Shown: piece by piece, positions 26,408-36,207 of the stretch
Position numbering within the stretch: the stretch's first letter is position 1
Layout of the letters: every line of letters starts with the position of its first letter
Assembly: GCA_012728095.1 (NCBI GenBank)
Contig: JAAYFU010000055.1
Location: 1-57,909 of the forward strand
Origin: Clostridiaceae bacterium
GTDB taxonomy: Bacteria > Bacillota > Clostridia > DSM-8532
Direction of reading: 5' to 3'
DNA: 57,909 bases
Translations under genes and position numbers: made by a program
The notes under the pieces: generated by a model
Seen by the model: the letters and a program-made list of their open reading frames with translations, nothing else
Told to the model about the DNA's origin: nothing
Databases searched by the model: none

Positions 26408-27556
26408 ATGTACTATTTAGATAACGCGGCCACTTCATTTCCTAAGCCTGTAGAAGTTTACGACAGGATGAATCAGTTTATAAGAGAGTCCTGTGCAAAT
26501 CCCGGACGGTCATCTCATGAGATGGCCAGAGAATCTGCCAATTGGGTAATGAAAACAAGAGAGGCCGCAGCAAGCCTTTTTAATATTGACAACCCGCTGA
26601 GGATAGGATTTACAGCCAACTGTACTCATGCCTTGAATATAGCCATTCAAGGCGTTCTTAAAAAGGGTGATCATGTCATAACTACGGCAATGGATCATAA
26701 CTCGGTTTTAAGGCCTCTGTATGAGCTTAAAAGAAGGGGATTGATTGATTATACCGTTATAATGCCTTACAACTCATTCGGGGCTATAGACGCATACGCC
26801 GTTTCAAGGGCTGTGAGGGCTAATACCAGGATGATCGTATTGACGGTGTCATCAAATGTAACCGGCACTGTTATGCCTTATGAAGAAGTCGGAGAAATTG
26901 CAGGAAGCAAAGGAATTATTTATTTAATTGACGGCGCCCAGGGAGCCGGTGTATTGCCATTGGATGTCAAGGCGTTGAATATTTCCATGCTGGCGTTTCC
27001 AGGGCATAAAAGCCTGATGGGACCGCAAGGGACAGGAGGATTGTATGTAAAAGAGGGAATTAACTTAAAGCCAATTATACAGGGGGGAACGGGAAGCCGC
27101 TCATTCGAAACGGTTCAGCCGCTTTTTATGCCGGACGTTGTAGAATGCGGAACCATAAACACCCCGGGGATTGTAGGATTAGGCGCAGGTATTGAGTTTA
27201 TTCTGAAAACCGGAACAAACAATATTCTAAAAAGAAAAGAACTTCTTCTTGCAAAGCTGTATGAAGGTCTGGCCGTACACAGAAAAATTAAGCTGTTCTC
27301 GACCGCGGAAAGCCATAAAAACAGTGGGATAATAGCTTTTATAATTAATGGGATGGATTCTTCCGAAATTGCCGATATCCTGGATTCAAGATACCATATT
27401 GCGTCAAGAGCCGGTTTCCATTGCGCGCCTTTGGCCCACAAAGCATTGGGAACAGAGAAAACCGGTCTGGTGAGGCTAAGTTTGGGGTATTTTAACACTC
27501 CTGACGAAATTCAATATACAATTGACAGCATTAAGGAAATTGCAGATGAAAAATAA
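26408..27556 (+). CDS. Cysteine desulfurase-family aminotransferase class V
   Basis: PLP-dependent enzyme related to SufS/CsdA, probably mobilising sulfur (or selenium) from cysteine. The opening YYLDNAATSFPKP, the DGAQGAG motif with the PLP-stacking Asp, PLP Lys201 in PGHKSLMGPQGTGG and the conserved Cys339 in RAGFHCAPLAHKALGT are visible. The 382-residue length and these motifs fit the EF2568-type subfamily (TIGR01977) rather than the IscS partner of Fe-S assembly; no iscU or sufBCD is near. ATG at 26408 follows AAGGGG. Confidence 0.88.
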   Translation: MYYLDNAATSFPKPVEVYDRMNQFIRESCANPGRSSHEMARESANWVMKTREAAASLFNIDNPLRIGFTANCTHALNIAIQGVLKKGDHVITTAMDHNSVLRPLYELKRRGLIDYTVIMPYNSFGAIDAYAVSRAVRANTRMIVLTVSSNVTGTVMPYEEVGEIAGSKGIIYLIDGAQGAGVLPLDVKALNISMLAFPGHKSLMGPQGTGGLYVKEGINLKPIIQGGTGSRSFETVQPLFMPDVVECGTINTPGIVGLGAGIEFILKTGTNNILKRKELLLAKLYEGLAVHRKIKLFSTAESHKNSGIIAFIINGMDSSEIADILDSRYHIASRAGFHCAPLAHKALGTEKTGLVRLSLGYFNTPDEIQYTIDSIKEIADEK

Positions 27557-27559
27557 AAC

Positions 27560-28354
27560 CTAGATATCTATAAAAGTAATCTCGGGGAGGGAACCAAGCC
27601 TGAAAGGAACAATGACATTTCCTATCCCGCGGCTTATATAAACCGGGGTGCCGTTAATTACATGCAAACCCTTACGGTAACCTTTTCTTAAGGTTACTTC
27701 TTTTCTTAAGACTTTGTATTCCAAACCGAAGGGCATCCAGATCTGACCGCCGTGGAAATGACCCGACAACAGGATGTCAACTTCCCCCGGAGATAATGAT
27801 AACGCAAAATCCGGATTGTGACTGATGGCGACGGTCATATCCGCGGAAGGATCTTTCTTTGACAGGGCAAGCTTCTTAGCGGGTTTGCCCTGTTTATAAT
27901 CATCTATGCCGATGAGATTTATTGTTTTTCCGTTTTTCCTGAAAACTTCCGCGTCATTTATCAATAGCTTAATTCCCATGCTTTTTAAGTTGAACATAAA
28001 AATATCTTTAGTCTTTGGCCTTTTTATGAAACAGGCGTGGTCATGATTTCCCAGGACAGCGAAAACCGGGATGTTTACCGCGACTTTTTTTATCCAGCGG
28101 GAAAAAGAATAGATATGCTCTTCCCTGTCAATGATGTCTCCGGCTATGATAATCAAATCAGGCCTGTTTTTCAATACGGCTTTTGCAGCGCGGCCTGCGG
28201 AAATCAAGAGAAGCCCCATATGGATATCAGAAATCAGGGCAATTCTTATGTTCAAATTTTTTTGAGGTATCTTTATAAATTCGCATTTCAAATATCGTGC
28301 CTGCAGGACCATTATTAAAATAAACAGGAAGATTATAAGAAGGGCATAATACAA
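27560..28354 (-). CDS. Membrane-anchored metallophosphoesterase (YkuE-like)
   Basis: Calcineurin-like phosphoesterase of 264 residues with an N-terminal membrane segment (about residues 2-20). All five di-metal motifs are present: SDIHMG, GDIIDRE, GNHDH, ISHNPD and [10 protein letters not shown]. Homologs act on lipid-linked or UDP-linked phosphates or have unknown substrates. TTG at 28354 is supported by GGGTGGTGA 7 bases upstream. It is convergent with the desulfurase-like gene, only 3 bases apart. Confidence 0.9.
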   Translation of the reverse strand: MYYALLIIFLFILIMVLQARYLKCEFIKIPQKNLNIRIALISDIHMGLLLISAGRAAKAVLKNRPDLIIIAGDIIDREEHIYSFSRWIKKVAVNIPVFAVLGNHDHACFIKRPKTKDIFMFNLKSMGIKLLINDAEVFRKNGKTINLIGIDDYKQGKPAKKLALSKKDPSADMTVAISHNPDFALSLSPGEVDILLSGHFHGGQIWMPFGLEYKVLRKEVTLRKGYRKGLHVINGTPVYISRGIGNVIVPFRLGSLPEITFIDI

Positions 28355-28551
28355 ATCTTGTCACCACCCTTAACAGCTTATCACATGATTTATAATGCCG
28401 ACAAGCTTTGAACATTATAAGATAAAGCAAATTAGATTTCTGCATCAAATACCATGTTTTACACCGGTTGACAGGTGATAAATAAGAAATAGCGTATAAT
28501 AGATAAATGTAAAATAAGAAATTCTATAATAAACGTTGGAGGAAGTAAACA

Positions 28552-29739
28552 GTGAAAAGAGCTATTATCATAGTATTAGACAGTCTTGGGATAGGGGAAC
28601 TACCGGATGCCGGAGCTTATGGGGACAGCGGAAGTAATACCCTTGGTCATATAGTTGCAGCAATGAAAAATCAGCCCTGGTTTAAGCTGGAGAATTTAAA
28701 AAACCTGGGGCTGGGTCATATTGAAGGAGTAGATTATATAGAAAAGACTGAGTACCCTATGGGTTCAATGGGACGATTAGGTGAGCTTTCCAAGGGTAAG
28801 GATACTACCACAGGGCATTGGGAAATTGCCGGAATCATTTTGGACAGCCCGTTTCCTACCTATCCCGACGGATTCCCGGATGAAGTCATAAGCGCTTTTG
28901 AAAAAGCCATAGACAGAAAGTGTATCGGGAATTATCCTGCCTCCGGAACGGTCATTATTGAGGAACTAGGGAAAGAACACATGAAAACCGGATATCCTAT
29001 TGTATACACTTCTGCGGACAGCGTTTTCCAGATTGCCGCCCATGAAGACATAATTCCAATACAACAGCTTTATGAGATGTGTGAAAAAGCAAGAAACATA
29101 TTAACGGGAAAACATGCGGTAGGAAGAGTAATTGCCCGTCCTTTTGTAGGACAGCCGGGAAGTTTTAAGAGGACTAAAAACAGGCGGGATTTTTCTTTAA
29201 AACCCATTAGAAAAACTGTGCTTGATTTTGCCAAAGAACAGGGTTTACAGGTACGGGCCGTAGGAAAGATTGAAGATATTTTTGCGGGGCAGGGAATTAC
29301 ACACGCAGTACACATCAGGGGAAACACCGAAGGTATAGACCGCACAATCGAATGGATCAAGGACGATTTTCCAGGAATCCTTTTTACCAATCTTGTGGAT
29401 TTTGACATGCTCTATGGACACCGGAATGATGTTGAAGGATATGCCCGCGCAATAGAGGATTTTGACAGGCGTCTTCCGGAAATAACCGGAGCCATGAAAG
29501 ATGACGACATATTAATTATTACTGCTGATCACGGCTGTGATCCCACAACCGAGAGTACCGATCATTCAAGGGAATATGTGCCTCTCTTGATTTACGGAAA
29601 GCCGATCAAAAAAGGAGTGAACCTTTACACACGGGACAGCTTTTCCGACATAGCCGCGACAGTGGCAGAGTATTTGGGTATCAAGGCCGAGATTGAAGGC
29701 AAGAGCTTTTTAAAAGAATGCTACCAAGGGGAAGACTGA
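28552..29739 (+). CDS. deoB: Phosphopentomutase
   Basis: Interconverts (deoxy)ribose-1- and -5-phosphate in nucleoside salvage; alkaline-phosphatase superfamily with two manganese ions. Motifs: [28 protein letters not shown] (Asp10 and ligands), the phospho-acceptor region KDTTTGHWE (Thr85), and [24 protein letters not shown]. At 395 residues it has normal length. GTG at 28552 follows GGAGG. The TATAAT at 28495-28500 is a likely -10, while a TTGACA at 28468 is spaced 21 bases, longer than ideal. pdp follows after a repeat element. Confidence 0.96.
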   Translation: MKRAIIIVLDSLGIGELPDAGAYGDSGSNTLGHIVAAMKNQPWFKLENLKNLGLGHIEGVDYIEKTEYPMGSMGRLGELSKGKDTTTGHWEIAGIILDSPFPTYPDGFPDEVISAFEKAIDRKCIGNYPASGTVIIEELGKEHMKTGYPIVYTSADSVFQIAAHEDIIPIQQLYEMCEKARNILTGKHAVGRVIARPFVGQPGSFKRTKNRRDFSLKPIRKTVLDFAKEQGLQVRAVGKIEDIFAGQGITHAVHIRGNTEGIDRTIEWIKDDFPGILFTNLVDFDMLYGHRNDVEGYARAIEDFDRRLPEITGAMKDDDILIITADHGCDPTTESTDHSREYVPLLIYGKPIKKGVNLYTRDSFSDIAATVAEYLGIKAEIEGKSFLKECYQGED

Positions 29740-29777
29740 TATTTTTTGTTAAGCCTGGGTGCTTAAAAGAGCCTTGC

Positions 29778-29899
29778 TGTCATCCTGAGCGGAGCGTTAG
29801 AGGAGTCGAAGGATCTTGTATGTTAAAGTAAAAGATTCTTCATTTCGCTTCGCTCCATTCAGAATGACAAGTGAGGCAAGATAACCCTCAGGATGGCAT
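29778..29899. repeat. Dispersed palindromic element, copy 3
   Basis: TGTCATCCTGAGCGGAGCG...GAAGGATCTT, spacer TGTATGTTAAAGTA, then AAAGATTCTTC...CGCTTCGCTCCATTCAGAATGACA (29778-29869), with a partial CTCAGGATGGCAT after it. It separates deoB from pdp. Confidence 0.85.
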
Positions 29900-29923
29900 A
29901 ATGATAAGGAAGGTTGAGTTTTT

Positions 29924-31225
29924 ATGAGAATGGTTGATATCATCATTAAGAAAAAGGATGGTTTGAAGCTTTCCAAAGAAGAAATAGAATTTTTTGTTAA
30001 TGGTGTAACCGACGGTTCAATTCCTGATTACCAGGCCAGTGCCTTATTGATGGCTATCTGTTTAAAGGGGATGGACGATGAGGAGACCCTGAATCTTACA
30101 CTGGCAATGGCAGCTTCCGGCGATTCAATAGACCTTTCTCAAATACCCGATATTAAGGTGGACAAACACAGCACCGGTGGTGTGGGAGACAAGACCACAC
30201 TGATCCTGGGCCCTATGGTTGCGGCTCTGGGGGTCCCGGTGGCCAAAATGAGCGGCAGAGGACTGGGACATACCGGTGGTACGATTGATAAGCTTGAATC
30301 AATACCCGGATTTAATACACAGCTTACCCAGGAGGAATTCATCAGGATTGTTAAGGATATAGGCATTGCTGTGGCAGGGCAGACAGGCAACCTGGTTCCG
30401 GCCGATAAAAAGCTTTATGCTCTCAGGGATGTAACTGGAACGGTTGACAGCATACCGCTTATTGCATCGAGTATCATGAGTAAAAAACTGGCTGCCGGGG
30501 CTGATGCCATTGTATTGGACGTCAAGACGGGAAGCGGCGCCTTTATGAAAACTTCCGAGGATGCGCGAAAATTGGCGAAAGCCATGGTGGAAATAGGTAA
30601 AGGGGCCAAACGCAAAACCGTGGCCGTAATAACAGATATGAATCGTCCCCTGGGGAAGGCCGTCGGCAATGCTTTAGAGGTAAAAGAAGCCATTGAAGTG
30701 CTTTCAGGCCATGGACCCGATGATATAACAACGGTTTGCATAACCCTGGCGGCAAAAATGCTGGAACTTGCCGGGATGGGGGACTTTAAGAAATGTGCGC
30801 AGCTGGCTGAAGGAACCATCCATGACGGCAGCGCTCTTATGAAATTTAAGCAAATGATCAAAGCTCAGAATGGAAATGAAAAAGTCGTCGATAATCCGAA
30901 ACTTTTACCTTCGGCTAAATATACTGTTGAGTATAAAGCATCCTCAAAAGGATATATCTCTGCAATAATCTCAGATAAATTAGGCGTTGCATCCATGCTA
31001 TTGGGTGCAGGCAGGGCAACCAAGGAAGATTCTGTTGATCCGGCTGCCGGGATTACTCTGCTGAAAAAACCCGGAGACATGGTGGAGGCAGGAGAACCCA
31101 TAATGATACTTCATGCCAATTCTCCATCCCTGTTTAAGGAATCTGTCAATGAACTGGAGAAAGCGGTTAAAATAAGCAGTGAGAAACCTCCGGAAACCCC
31201 GTTGATTATTGATATAATTCAATAA
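29924..31225 (+). CDS. pdp: Pyrimidine-nucleoside phosphorylase
   Basis: Cleaves uridine, deoxyuridine and thymidine with phosphate, feeding (deoxy)ribose-1-phosphate to deoB. The 433-residue protein shows the family signature KMSGRGLGHTGGTIDKLESIPGF, the phosphate-site DKHSTGGVGDKTT, and DVKTGSGAFMKT; the C-terminal alpha/beta domain contains the AAGITLLKKPGDMVEAGEPI hammerhead. ATG at 29924 follows AAGGAAGG. Order deoB-pdp-dacF resembles drm-pupG-dacF of Bacillus with the phosphorylase exchanged. Confidence 0.95.
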   Translation: MRMVDIIIKKKDGLKLSKEEIEFFVNGVTDGSIPDYQASALLMAICLKGMDDEETLNLTLAMAASGDSIDLSQIPDIKVDKHSTGGVGDKTTLILGPMVAALGVPVAKMSGRGLGHTGGTIDKLESIPGFNTQLTQEEFIRIVKDIGIAVAGQTGNLVPADKKLYALRDVTGTVDSIPLIASSIMSKKLAAGADAIVLDVKTGSGAFMKTSEDARKLAKAMVEIGKGAKRKTVAVITDMNRPLGKAVGNALEVKEAIEVLSGHGPDDITTVCITLAAKMLELAGMGDFKKCAQLAEGTIHDGSALMKFKQMIKAQNGNEKVVDNPKLLPSAKYTVEYKASSKGYISAIISDKLGVASMLLGAGRATKEDSVDPAAGITLLKKPGDMVEAGEPIMILHANSPSLFKESVNELEKAVKISSEKPPETPLIIDIIQ

Positions 31226-31297
31226 AATGTTTAAAAATCGAATAACCATGATAAGCCTGCATATAGTTTTTATGGATAAGTCTATGGAGTGATGTCT

Positions 31298-32566
31298 ATG
31301 AAAGGTAAGTGCAGGTTTATTTTATCATGGATGCTGGTGATTTGTTTAGCATCCGGCATTACAGCCTTTGCTGATGATTCCGATGCTCTCACAGGCACAT
31401 ATGGATCTGAAATTTCCATTATGACAATTGAATCTCCGGAAGATAATTCAGAGGATGTCTCAACCCAAGGAGAAGTGACTGCGAATGTAACTCCTCAGTT
31501 TCAGGTCAATGCAAAAGCCGCCATATTGATTGAAGCGGAAACAGGAAAAATACTATTCTCTTTTAATGAACATGAGCCATTGCCTATTGCCAGCATTACA
31601 AAAATTATGACAATGCTTCTGGTTATGGAAGCGGTTGATTCAGGGAAATTAGACCTTAAGCAGAAAACAACCGTATCAGCCAATGCCGCGAGAATGGGTG
31701 GTTCACAGGTTTACCTCAAGGAAGGCGAAGTTTTTACGGTGGAGGAGCTTTTAAAAGCTGTGGCCGTTCATTCAGCCAATGACGCTTCCGTAGCACTTGC
31801 CGAAGCAGTTGCAGGAAGCGAAGAAGCCTTTGTGGCAATGATGAATCAAAAAGCCCAGGAGCTTAAAATGAAAAACACTATGTTCCTGGACTGCACGGGT
31901 CTGACAGACGAAGGCCATTACAGCACGGCTTATGATGTTGCCGTAATGTCAAGGGAATTGTTAATCAAGCATCCCAGAATAGTGCATTATACGACGATAT
32001 GGCATGATACCTTCCGGGACGGAAAATTTGATTTGGACAATACAAACAAGCTGGTTAAGCGGTATAGGGGGACTACGGGGTTAAAAACAGGCTTTACCAA
32101 CAAGGCAGGCTTTTGCCTTTCGGCTTCGGCAGAGCGTGACGGCACCAAATTTATTTCGGTAATACTAGGTTCAGACTCAAATGATCACAGGTTTTCGGAA
32201 ACGGCAAGACTCCTGGACTTTGCCTTCAGCAATTGGGAAAGCGCCAGGATAGAAAAAAAGGACATGGATGCCGGAACTATAAAGGTTAAAAAAGGCTCAG
32301 TAACCGAGATACCGGTAATTTTCTCCGATAATGTCGTGGTGGTGGTCAAAAAGGGCAGTAAGGGCAAAATTGCTGAAAAAATAGAAATGCCTGAGATTAT
32401 TAATGCCCCTGTAAAAACGGGACAGACTGTAGGTGTTCTTAATATTGAACTGGAGGGTGAAATACTGGCGTCAATCGATATCGTGGCTGCCAAGGATTCA
32501 CAAAAATGCACTTTTGGCCTGATATTCGGCATGATAGCAAGGAAATGGGCCACATTGTTTTGCTGA
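31298..32566 (+). CDS. dacF: D-alanyl-D-alanine carboxypeptidase (DacF-like PBP)
   Basis: Trims stem peptides of peptidoglycan; low-molecular-mass penicillin-binding protein. A signal peptide (about residues 1-26, cleavage after AFA) precedes the S11 peptidase domain with Ser99-x-x-Lys102 (IASITKIM), Ser159-x-Asn161 (VHSANDAS) and Lys263-Thr-Gly (LKTGFTNKAGFC). A C-terminal PBP5-associated beta domain (about 325-400) ends in a hydrophobic tail suited to membrane attachment. ATG at 31298 is chosen (GGAG 8 bases upstream). In Bacillus, dacF is forespore-specific; its place behind pdp is conserved. Confidence 0.94.
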   Translation: MKGKCRFILSWMLVICLASGITAFADDSDALTGTYGSEISIMTIESPEDNSEDVSTQGEVTANVTPQFQVNAKAAILIEAETGKILFSFNEHEPLPIASITKIMTMLLVMEAVDSGKLDLKQKTTVSANAARMGGSQVYLKEGEVFTVEELLKAVAVHSANDASVALAEAVAGSEEAFVAMMNQKAQELKMKNTMFLDCTGLTDEGHYSTAYDVAVMSRELLIKHPRIVHYTTIWHDTFRDGKFDLDNTNKLVKRYRGTTGLKTGFTNKAGFCLSASAERDGTKFISVILGSDSNDHRFSETARLLDFAFSNWESARIEKKDMDAGTIKVKKGSVTEIPVIFSDNVVVVVKKGSKGKIAEKIEMPEIINAPVKTGQTVGVLNIELEGEILASIDIVAAKDSQKCTFGLIFGMIARKWATLFC

Positions 32567-32616
32567 TACATAAAAAAGTTCAGCAATCAAGAATGACCAT
32601 ACGTGTTTTAGCATAA

Positions 32617-32663
32617 AACACCACTCCCTTAGTCCGGATTATATCGGACAAGAGAGTGGTGTT
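32617..32663. terminator. Hairpin terminator between dacF and the ABC importer
   Basis: A 10-bp perfect stem AACACCACTC/GAGTGGTGTT encloses a smaller GTCCG/CGGAC stem. The minus strand continues into TTTTATGC, so it best terminates the leftward ABC operon; the plus strand lacks a U-tract. Confidence 0.6.
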
Positions 32664-32687
32664 GGTAAGAAGACCGCATATATAAGG

Positions 32688-33686
32688 CTATTTGATTTTT
32701 TCAATTGCCTTTTCGGCAAATTCAGTGGTTACAATCTTGTCATAAGGAGCGCGTTTATCCAGAACCTTTGCTTCTTCCATAACAACCTGCAGAAGTTCCA
32801 GCGAAGATTCTTTCATGACAGGATCCTTGTTCCATGCGTCAATATCCTTATAGCGCTTTGCTACATTCTCCAGGGTGTCAATATCGGTATCGGGGAAGAA
32901 ATCCTTTATAGCTTCTGCGATTTCTCTGGGACTGTGGGTATCCACCCATCTTTGTCCTTTATATATGGCATTGGTAAACCGCTGAATCAAGTCCCCGTTC
33001 TTTTCAATAAAGCTCTTCTTGGCATAATAAGCTGTATAGGGAATTTCACCGCTTTCCTGGCCTATAGATGCCAAAACGTAACCTTTGCCCTCTTTTTCCA
33101 GCATGGTAGCTGTCGGCTCAAAAAGTGTCACATAATCCCCTATTCCCCCGGTAAACGCTCCTGCCATCACAGCAAACTGGACACTGGTGTCTACGGTCAG
33201 GTCTACATTTGGTTCAAGATTATGCTTTCTGAGTACATACTCCAGTGTCATTTCAGGCACACCGCCTTTTCTGCCGCCAATGATATATTTGCCTTTTAAA
33301 TTCTCCCATTTAAAGTCGGGTTCCGGCTGTCTTCCGACCAAAAATGAACCGTCTCTCTTGGTAAGCTGGGCGAATACTACCGCATAGTCTTCCTTACCCT
33401 CGTTATACACGTAAATACATGCTTCGGGGCCTGAAAAGCCGATGTCTGCCTGCCCGGAAATTACCGCAGTCATTACTTTATCCGCGCCCTGGCCTGTGGT
33501 TACTTCAAGTTTTATGCCTTCCTCTTCAAAAAATCCCTGGTTTATTGCAACGTATTGAGGTGCATAAAAAACCGATCTTGTAACTTCGTTCAAGGTAATT
33601 TTCTCGATTGTGTCTTTTCCGCATGAACAGAGAATTAAAGACGTCAGCATAAGTATGGCAACAAATATAACCCCCATCTTTTTCAT
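32688..33686 (-). CDS. ABC transporter substrate-binding lipoprotein, NMT1/SsuA type
   Basis: Extracellular solute receptor of 332 residues. A lipoprotein signal (LMLTSLILCSCGK, lipidated Cys about 21) precedes an NMT1/THI5-like domain: RSVFYAPQYVAINQGFFEEEGIKLEV, SGQADIGFSGPEACIYVYN, and KGKYIIGGRKGGVPEMTLEYVLRKHNL. Members of this family bind thiamine pyrimidine precursors (ThiY), aliphatic sulfonates or taurine; sequence alone does not fix the ligand. It is last in a three-gene operon: ATPase, permease, receptor. Confidence 0.9.
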   Translation of the reverse strand: MKKMGVIFVAILMLTSLILCSCGKDTIEKITLNEVTRSVFYAPQYVAINQGFFEEEGIKLEVTTGQGADKVMTAVISGQADIGFSGPEACIYVYNEGKEDYAVVFAQLTKRDGSFLVGRQPEPDFKWENLKGKYIIGGRKGGVPEMTLEYVLRKHNLEPNVDLTVDTSVQFAVMAGAFTGGIGDYVTLFEPTATMLEKEGKGYVLASIGQESGEIPYTAYYAKKSFIEKNGDLIQRFTNAIYKGQRWVDTHSPREIAEAIKDFFPDTDIDTLENVAKRYKDIDAWNKDPVMKESSLELLQVVMEEAKVLDKRAPYDKIVTTEFAEKAIEKIK

Positions 33687-33724
33687 AGAATTACCCTCCT
33701 ATATATAACATATTTGTGCGGGGT

Positions 33725-34549
33725 CTAAGGTTGATGATTGAACCATCCCCCGGAAAGCTTTTTTTGAAGCAATACAACCCCCTGGTACATTAAAGCCGCG
33801 GCAGCAGCCAGGATTATTACACTGGTCATAACAAGGTCCAGATGAAATACCTGACCTCCATATACAATCAGGTATCCCAGGCCGGCTTTGGAAACGAGAA
33901 ACTCCCCCGTTATTACACCCACCCATGACAATCCCACGTTGACCTTTAGAGCGTTTATCATGGCAGGAATGTTTGAAGGAAAAACAACCTTTAAGAATAC
34001 CTGCAGCCGATTTGCCCCGAAAGTCTCAACCAGTTTAATCTTATCCTGGTCGGTCTGTAAGAAAGCGTTCAAGACTTCCAAAATAGTTACGATCAAAGAA
34101 ATTGCCAATGCCATGGCGATTATAGCGGCGGGGCCAGCACCTATCCAAATGATAAAAATAGGCCCTAACGCTACTTTTGGAAGACTGTTCAATACTACTA
34201 AATAAGGCTCAAGTACATGGGAGGTAAACTCCGACCACCACAAAACTATTGCCACAATTGTGCCCAGTATGGTTCCTATAATAAAGCCGGCTACCGTTTC
34301 AAGGCATGTTACTCCTATATGTAATAAAAGATTTCCGTTCGTATAAAGGTTAATAAGAGTTTTAACCATTCTGGAAGGCTGGCTTGTAACGAACGAATCT
34401 ATGAGCTTTAAATCGGCTGCGATTTCCCACGATGCAAAGAGCAAAACAACGATTAACAGCCGGAGTATCCATGTGGCAATCCTTCTTACTTTCATTTTCT
34501 TTAAATAGGCGATTCTTTCCGCGGATATATTTTCGATAGCCTTAGACAT
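33725..34549 (-). CDS. ABC transporter permease
   Basis: Integral membrane subunit of 274 residues, BPD_transp_1/SsuC family, with about six hydrophobic helices and the EAA-type coupling loop VETFGANRLQVFLKVVFPSNIPAMINALK. ATG at 34549 is preferred because it overlaps the ATPase stop by eight bases (ATGTCTAA) and has GGAGC upstream; a longer form would be embedded in the ATPase gene. It works with the flanking ATPase and lipoprotein. Confidence 0.92.
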   Translation of the reverse strand: MSKAIENISAERIAYLKKMKVRRIATWILRLLIVVLLFASWEIAADLKLIDSFVTSQPSRMVKTLINLYTNGNLLLHIGVTCLETVAGFIIGTILGTIVAIVLWWSEFTSHVLEPYLVVLNSLPKVALGPIFIIWIGAGPAAIIAMALAISLIVTILEVLNAFLQTDQDKIKLVETFGANRLQVFLKVVFPSNIPAMINALKVNVGLSWVGVITGEFLVSKAGLGYLIVYGGQVFHLDLVMTSVIILAAAAALMYQGVVLLQKKLSGGWFNHQP

Positions 34550-35312
34550 GCACATCCAGCTCCTTCCATATAAGATTGAAATATTCGCGAAAACTGGGAT
34601 GCTCGCGACATTTAAGCGGTGTTCTATTTGGACAGTCAAATACGATCTGGTGAATGTTCTTTATAACTGCCGGACGTTTTGAAAGAACCACTACCCTGTC
34701 TGACATGCTGATGCTCTCAGAAATATCATGAGTAACCATGATGGCTGTTTTGTTTTCGTTTTTTATAATACTGTATATGTCCTCGGTAACCGCCAGGCGG
34801 GTTTGAGAGTCCAAAGCTGAAAAAGCTTCATCCAGTAGAAGTATTTCAGGCTTTACTGCCAGAGTCCTTATAAGAGCAGCCCGCTGACGCATTCCTCCTG
34901 ACAGCTGGCTGGGATATTTGTCTTTAAAATCATATAGACCATAAGTTTTTAAAAGATTAAGGGCATAATCTTTATTTTCAGGATTCAGATTTTTCCTTAT
35001 CTCTAGACCGAGAATCACATTTTGATAGATGGTCCGCCAGTCAAAAAGATAGTCTTTCTGAAGCATGTACCCTACCTTGTCAGAGGTTTTGGTTACCTCT
35101 TCGCCGTCTATGAACACTTTACCGCTGGACGGCTTTAATAAGCCGGAAATAATAGAAAGAAGGGTGGATTTTCCACAGCCGCTGGGTCCTACGATGCTGA
35201 CAAAACTCCCCTTTTCAACTGAAAAGCTGATATTTTCAATAGCGTTTATTTCGCCGTTTATGGATTGGTATTTCATCCCGACATTCTGAATCTCAACGAT
35301 GTTTTTTGACAT
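34542..35312 (-). CDS. ABC transporter ATP-binding protein
   Basis: Cytoplasmic motor of the importer, 256 residues, SsuB/TauB/ThiZ family. Walker A GPSGCGKSTLLS, signature LSGGMRQRAALIRTLA, Walker B EILLLDEAFSALDS and switch His in MVTHDISESI are complete. The ATG at 35312 is preceded by GAGGAGGG that can be hidden in a leader hairpin. The permease follows with an 8-base overlap. Confidence 0.94.
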   Translation of the reverse strand: MSKNIVEIQNVGMKYQSINGEINAIENISFSVEKGSFVSIVGPSGCGKSTLLSIISGLLKPSSGKVFIDGEEVTKTSDKVGYMLQKDYLFDWRTIYQNVILGLEIRKNLNPENKDYALNLLKTYGLYDFKDKYPSQLSGGMRQRAALIRTLAVKPEILLLDEAFSALDSQTRLAVTEDIYSIIKNENKTAIMVTHDISESISMSDRVVVLSKRPAVIKNIHQIVFDCPNRTPLKCREHPSFREYFNLIWKELDVHV

Positions 35313-35316
35313 ATGT

Positions 35317-35353
35317 GCCCTCCTCTTTGGAAACTACCTCCAAATAGAGGTGT
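35317..35353 (-). promoter_or_regulatory. Leader hairpin over the ABC operon ribosome site
   Basis: On the minus strand, CCTC-TA-TTTGGA can pair with TCCAAAGAGG, which overlaps the GAGGAGGG ribosome site of the ATPase gene. Alternatively the same ACCTC can pair locally with GGAGGT, leaving the ribosome site free. The two folds exclude each other. No known riboswitch core was recognised. Confidence 0.45.
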
Positions 35354-35407
35354 TTTTGTTTGCATTATTATCATATTGTGAAAGGGGAAAAAGGTGCTTG
35401 GCAGAAA

Positions 35408-35625
35408 GTGTGAAGTGTGAAGTGAGAGGTGAGGAGTTAGAAGATGGAGGTTAGAAACAGTCCTCTAAATGTCATCCTAAGAGGAGCGTAATCCCCTTAA
35501 TGCCATCCTGAGGGTCGCGAAGCAGAGTCGAAGGATCTTATATGTTGACGCAAAGATTCTTCGCTTATGCTCAGAATGACAAGGAAAGCGTCTTCCTGAA
35601 TGAAGCGAAGTCGAATAATCTTTTT
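35408..35625. repeat. Dispersed palindromic element, copy 4, with a short tandem stretch
   Basis: Between the ABC operon and spmB: an AGTGTGA tandem stretch (35408-35435), a partial TGTCATCCTAAGAGGAGCG (35470-35489), then TGCCATCCTGAG...GTCGAAGGATCTT, spacer ATATGTTGACGC, and AAAGATTCTTCGCTTATGCTCAGAATGACA (35501-35581), followed by a partial CTTCCTGAATGAAGCGAAGTCG. The surrounding 35313-35686 gap holds no gene that I can support. Confidence 0.8.
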
Positions 35626-35686
35626 TGGTAACTTAATAATCCGTCGTAACGCTCATGATGAGGTCAACAGCAATGAACAAGGTTTA

Positions 35687-36202
35687 TCAGAGTATCTTGC
35701 ATATATATATCGACGCCAACATCCCCATATAGGAAGAAATCAGGGATGCCGCTACAGCATGGCGCGTATCCTTGACATTCGTAGCGCCAAAATAAACGGC
35801 AAGGGTATAAAGCACGGTTTCACTGGAACCCATGATAGTGGACAAAACTCTGCCTATGTATGTATCCGCGCCATAAGTTTTGAGCTGCTCGCTGAATATC
35901 CCCAGTGAAGCGCTTCCTGAAAACGGGCGGATTAAAAGAATCGGAGCGGTTTCGGAGGGGATGCCTATTAGCTCTAAAGGCTTTGAAACCAGGCTCGTTA
36001 AAATATCAATAAGACCCGATGCGTTTAATATCGAAACAGCCGCTATAATTCCCACCATGGTAGGCAGGATATTAAACGCGGTTTCTGCTCCTTCCCTTGC
36101 TCCCTCAATAAATACGTCAAATACAGGAACACCTTTAAGATAAGCGGCTAATACTATTATAAGAATTACTCCGGGAATTGAAAAATCCGAGATAAAATTC
36201 AT
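35687..36202 (-). CDS. spmB: Spore maturation protein B
   Basis: Small multi-pass membrane protein needed for spore core dehydration in Bacillus. About 171 residues with hydrophobic helices and the conserved FIEGAREGAETAFNILPTMVGIIAAV, RPFSGSASLGIF and MGSSETVLYTLAVYFGATNVKDTRHAV motifs (nucleoside-recognition/gate domain). ATG at 36202 has TAAGGGA at good distance; an ATG at 36211 overlapping the spmA stop (ATGA) is the alternative. Encoded after spmA. Confidence 0.93.
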   Translation of the reverse strand: MNFISDFSIPGVILIIVLAAYLKGVPVFDVFIEGAREGAETAFNILPTMVGIIAAVSILNASGLIDILTSLVSKPLELIGIPSETAPILLIRPFSGSASLGIFSEQLKTYGADTYIGRVLSTIMGSSETVLYTLAVYFGATNVKDTRHAVAASLISSYMGMLASIYICKIL

Positions 36203-36207
36203 CAAAA

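Noticed and set aside
29070..29408. Minus-strand ORF of 112 codons opposite deoB
   Set aside because: Antisense shadow of a conserved enzyme without initiation signals.
35313..35400. TPP riboswitch before the NMT1-type ABC operon
   Set aside because: No CTGAGA or ACCTGATCTGGATAAT-like blocks in the leader, so thiamine-precursor transport remains only one option.
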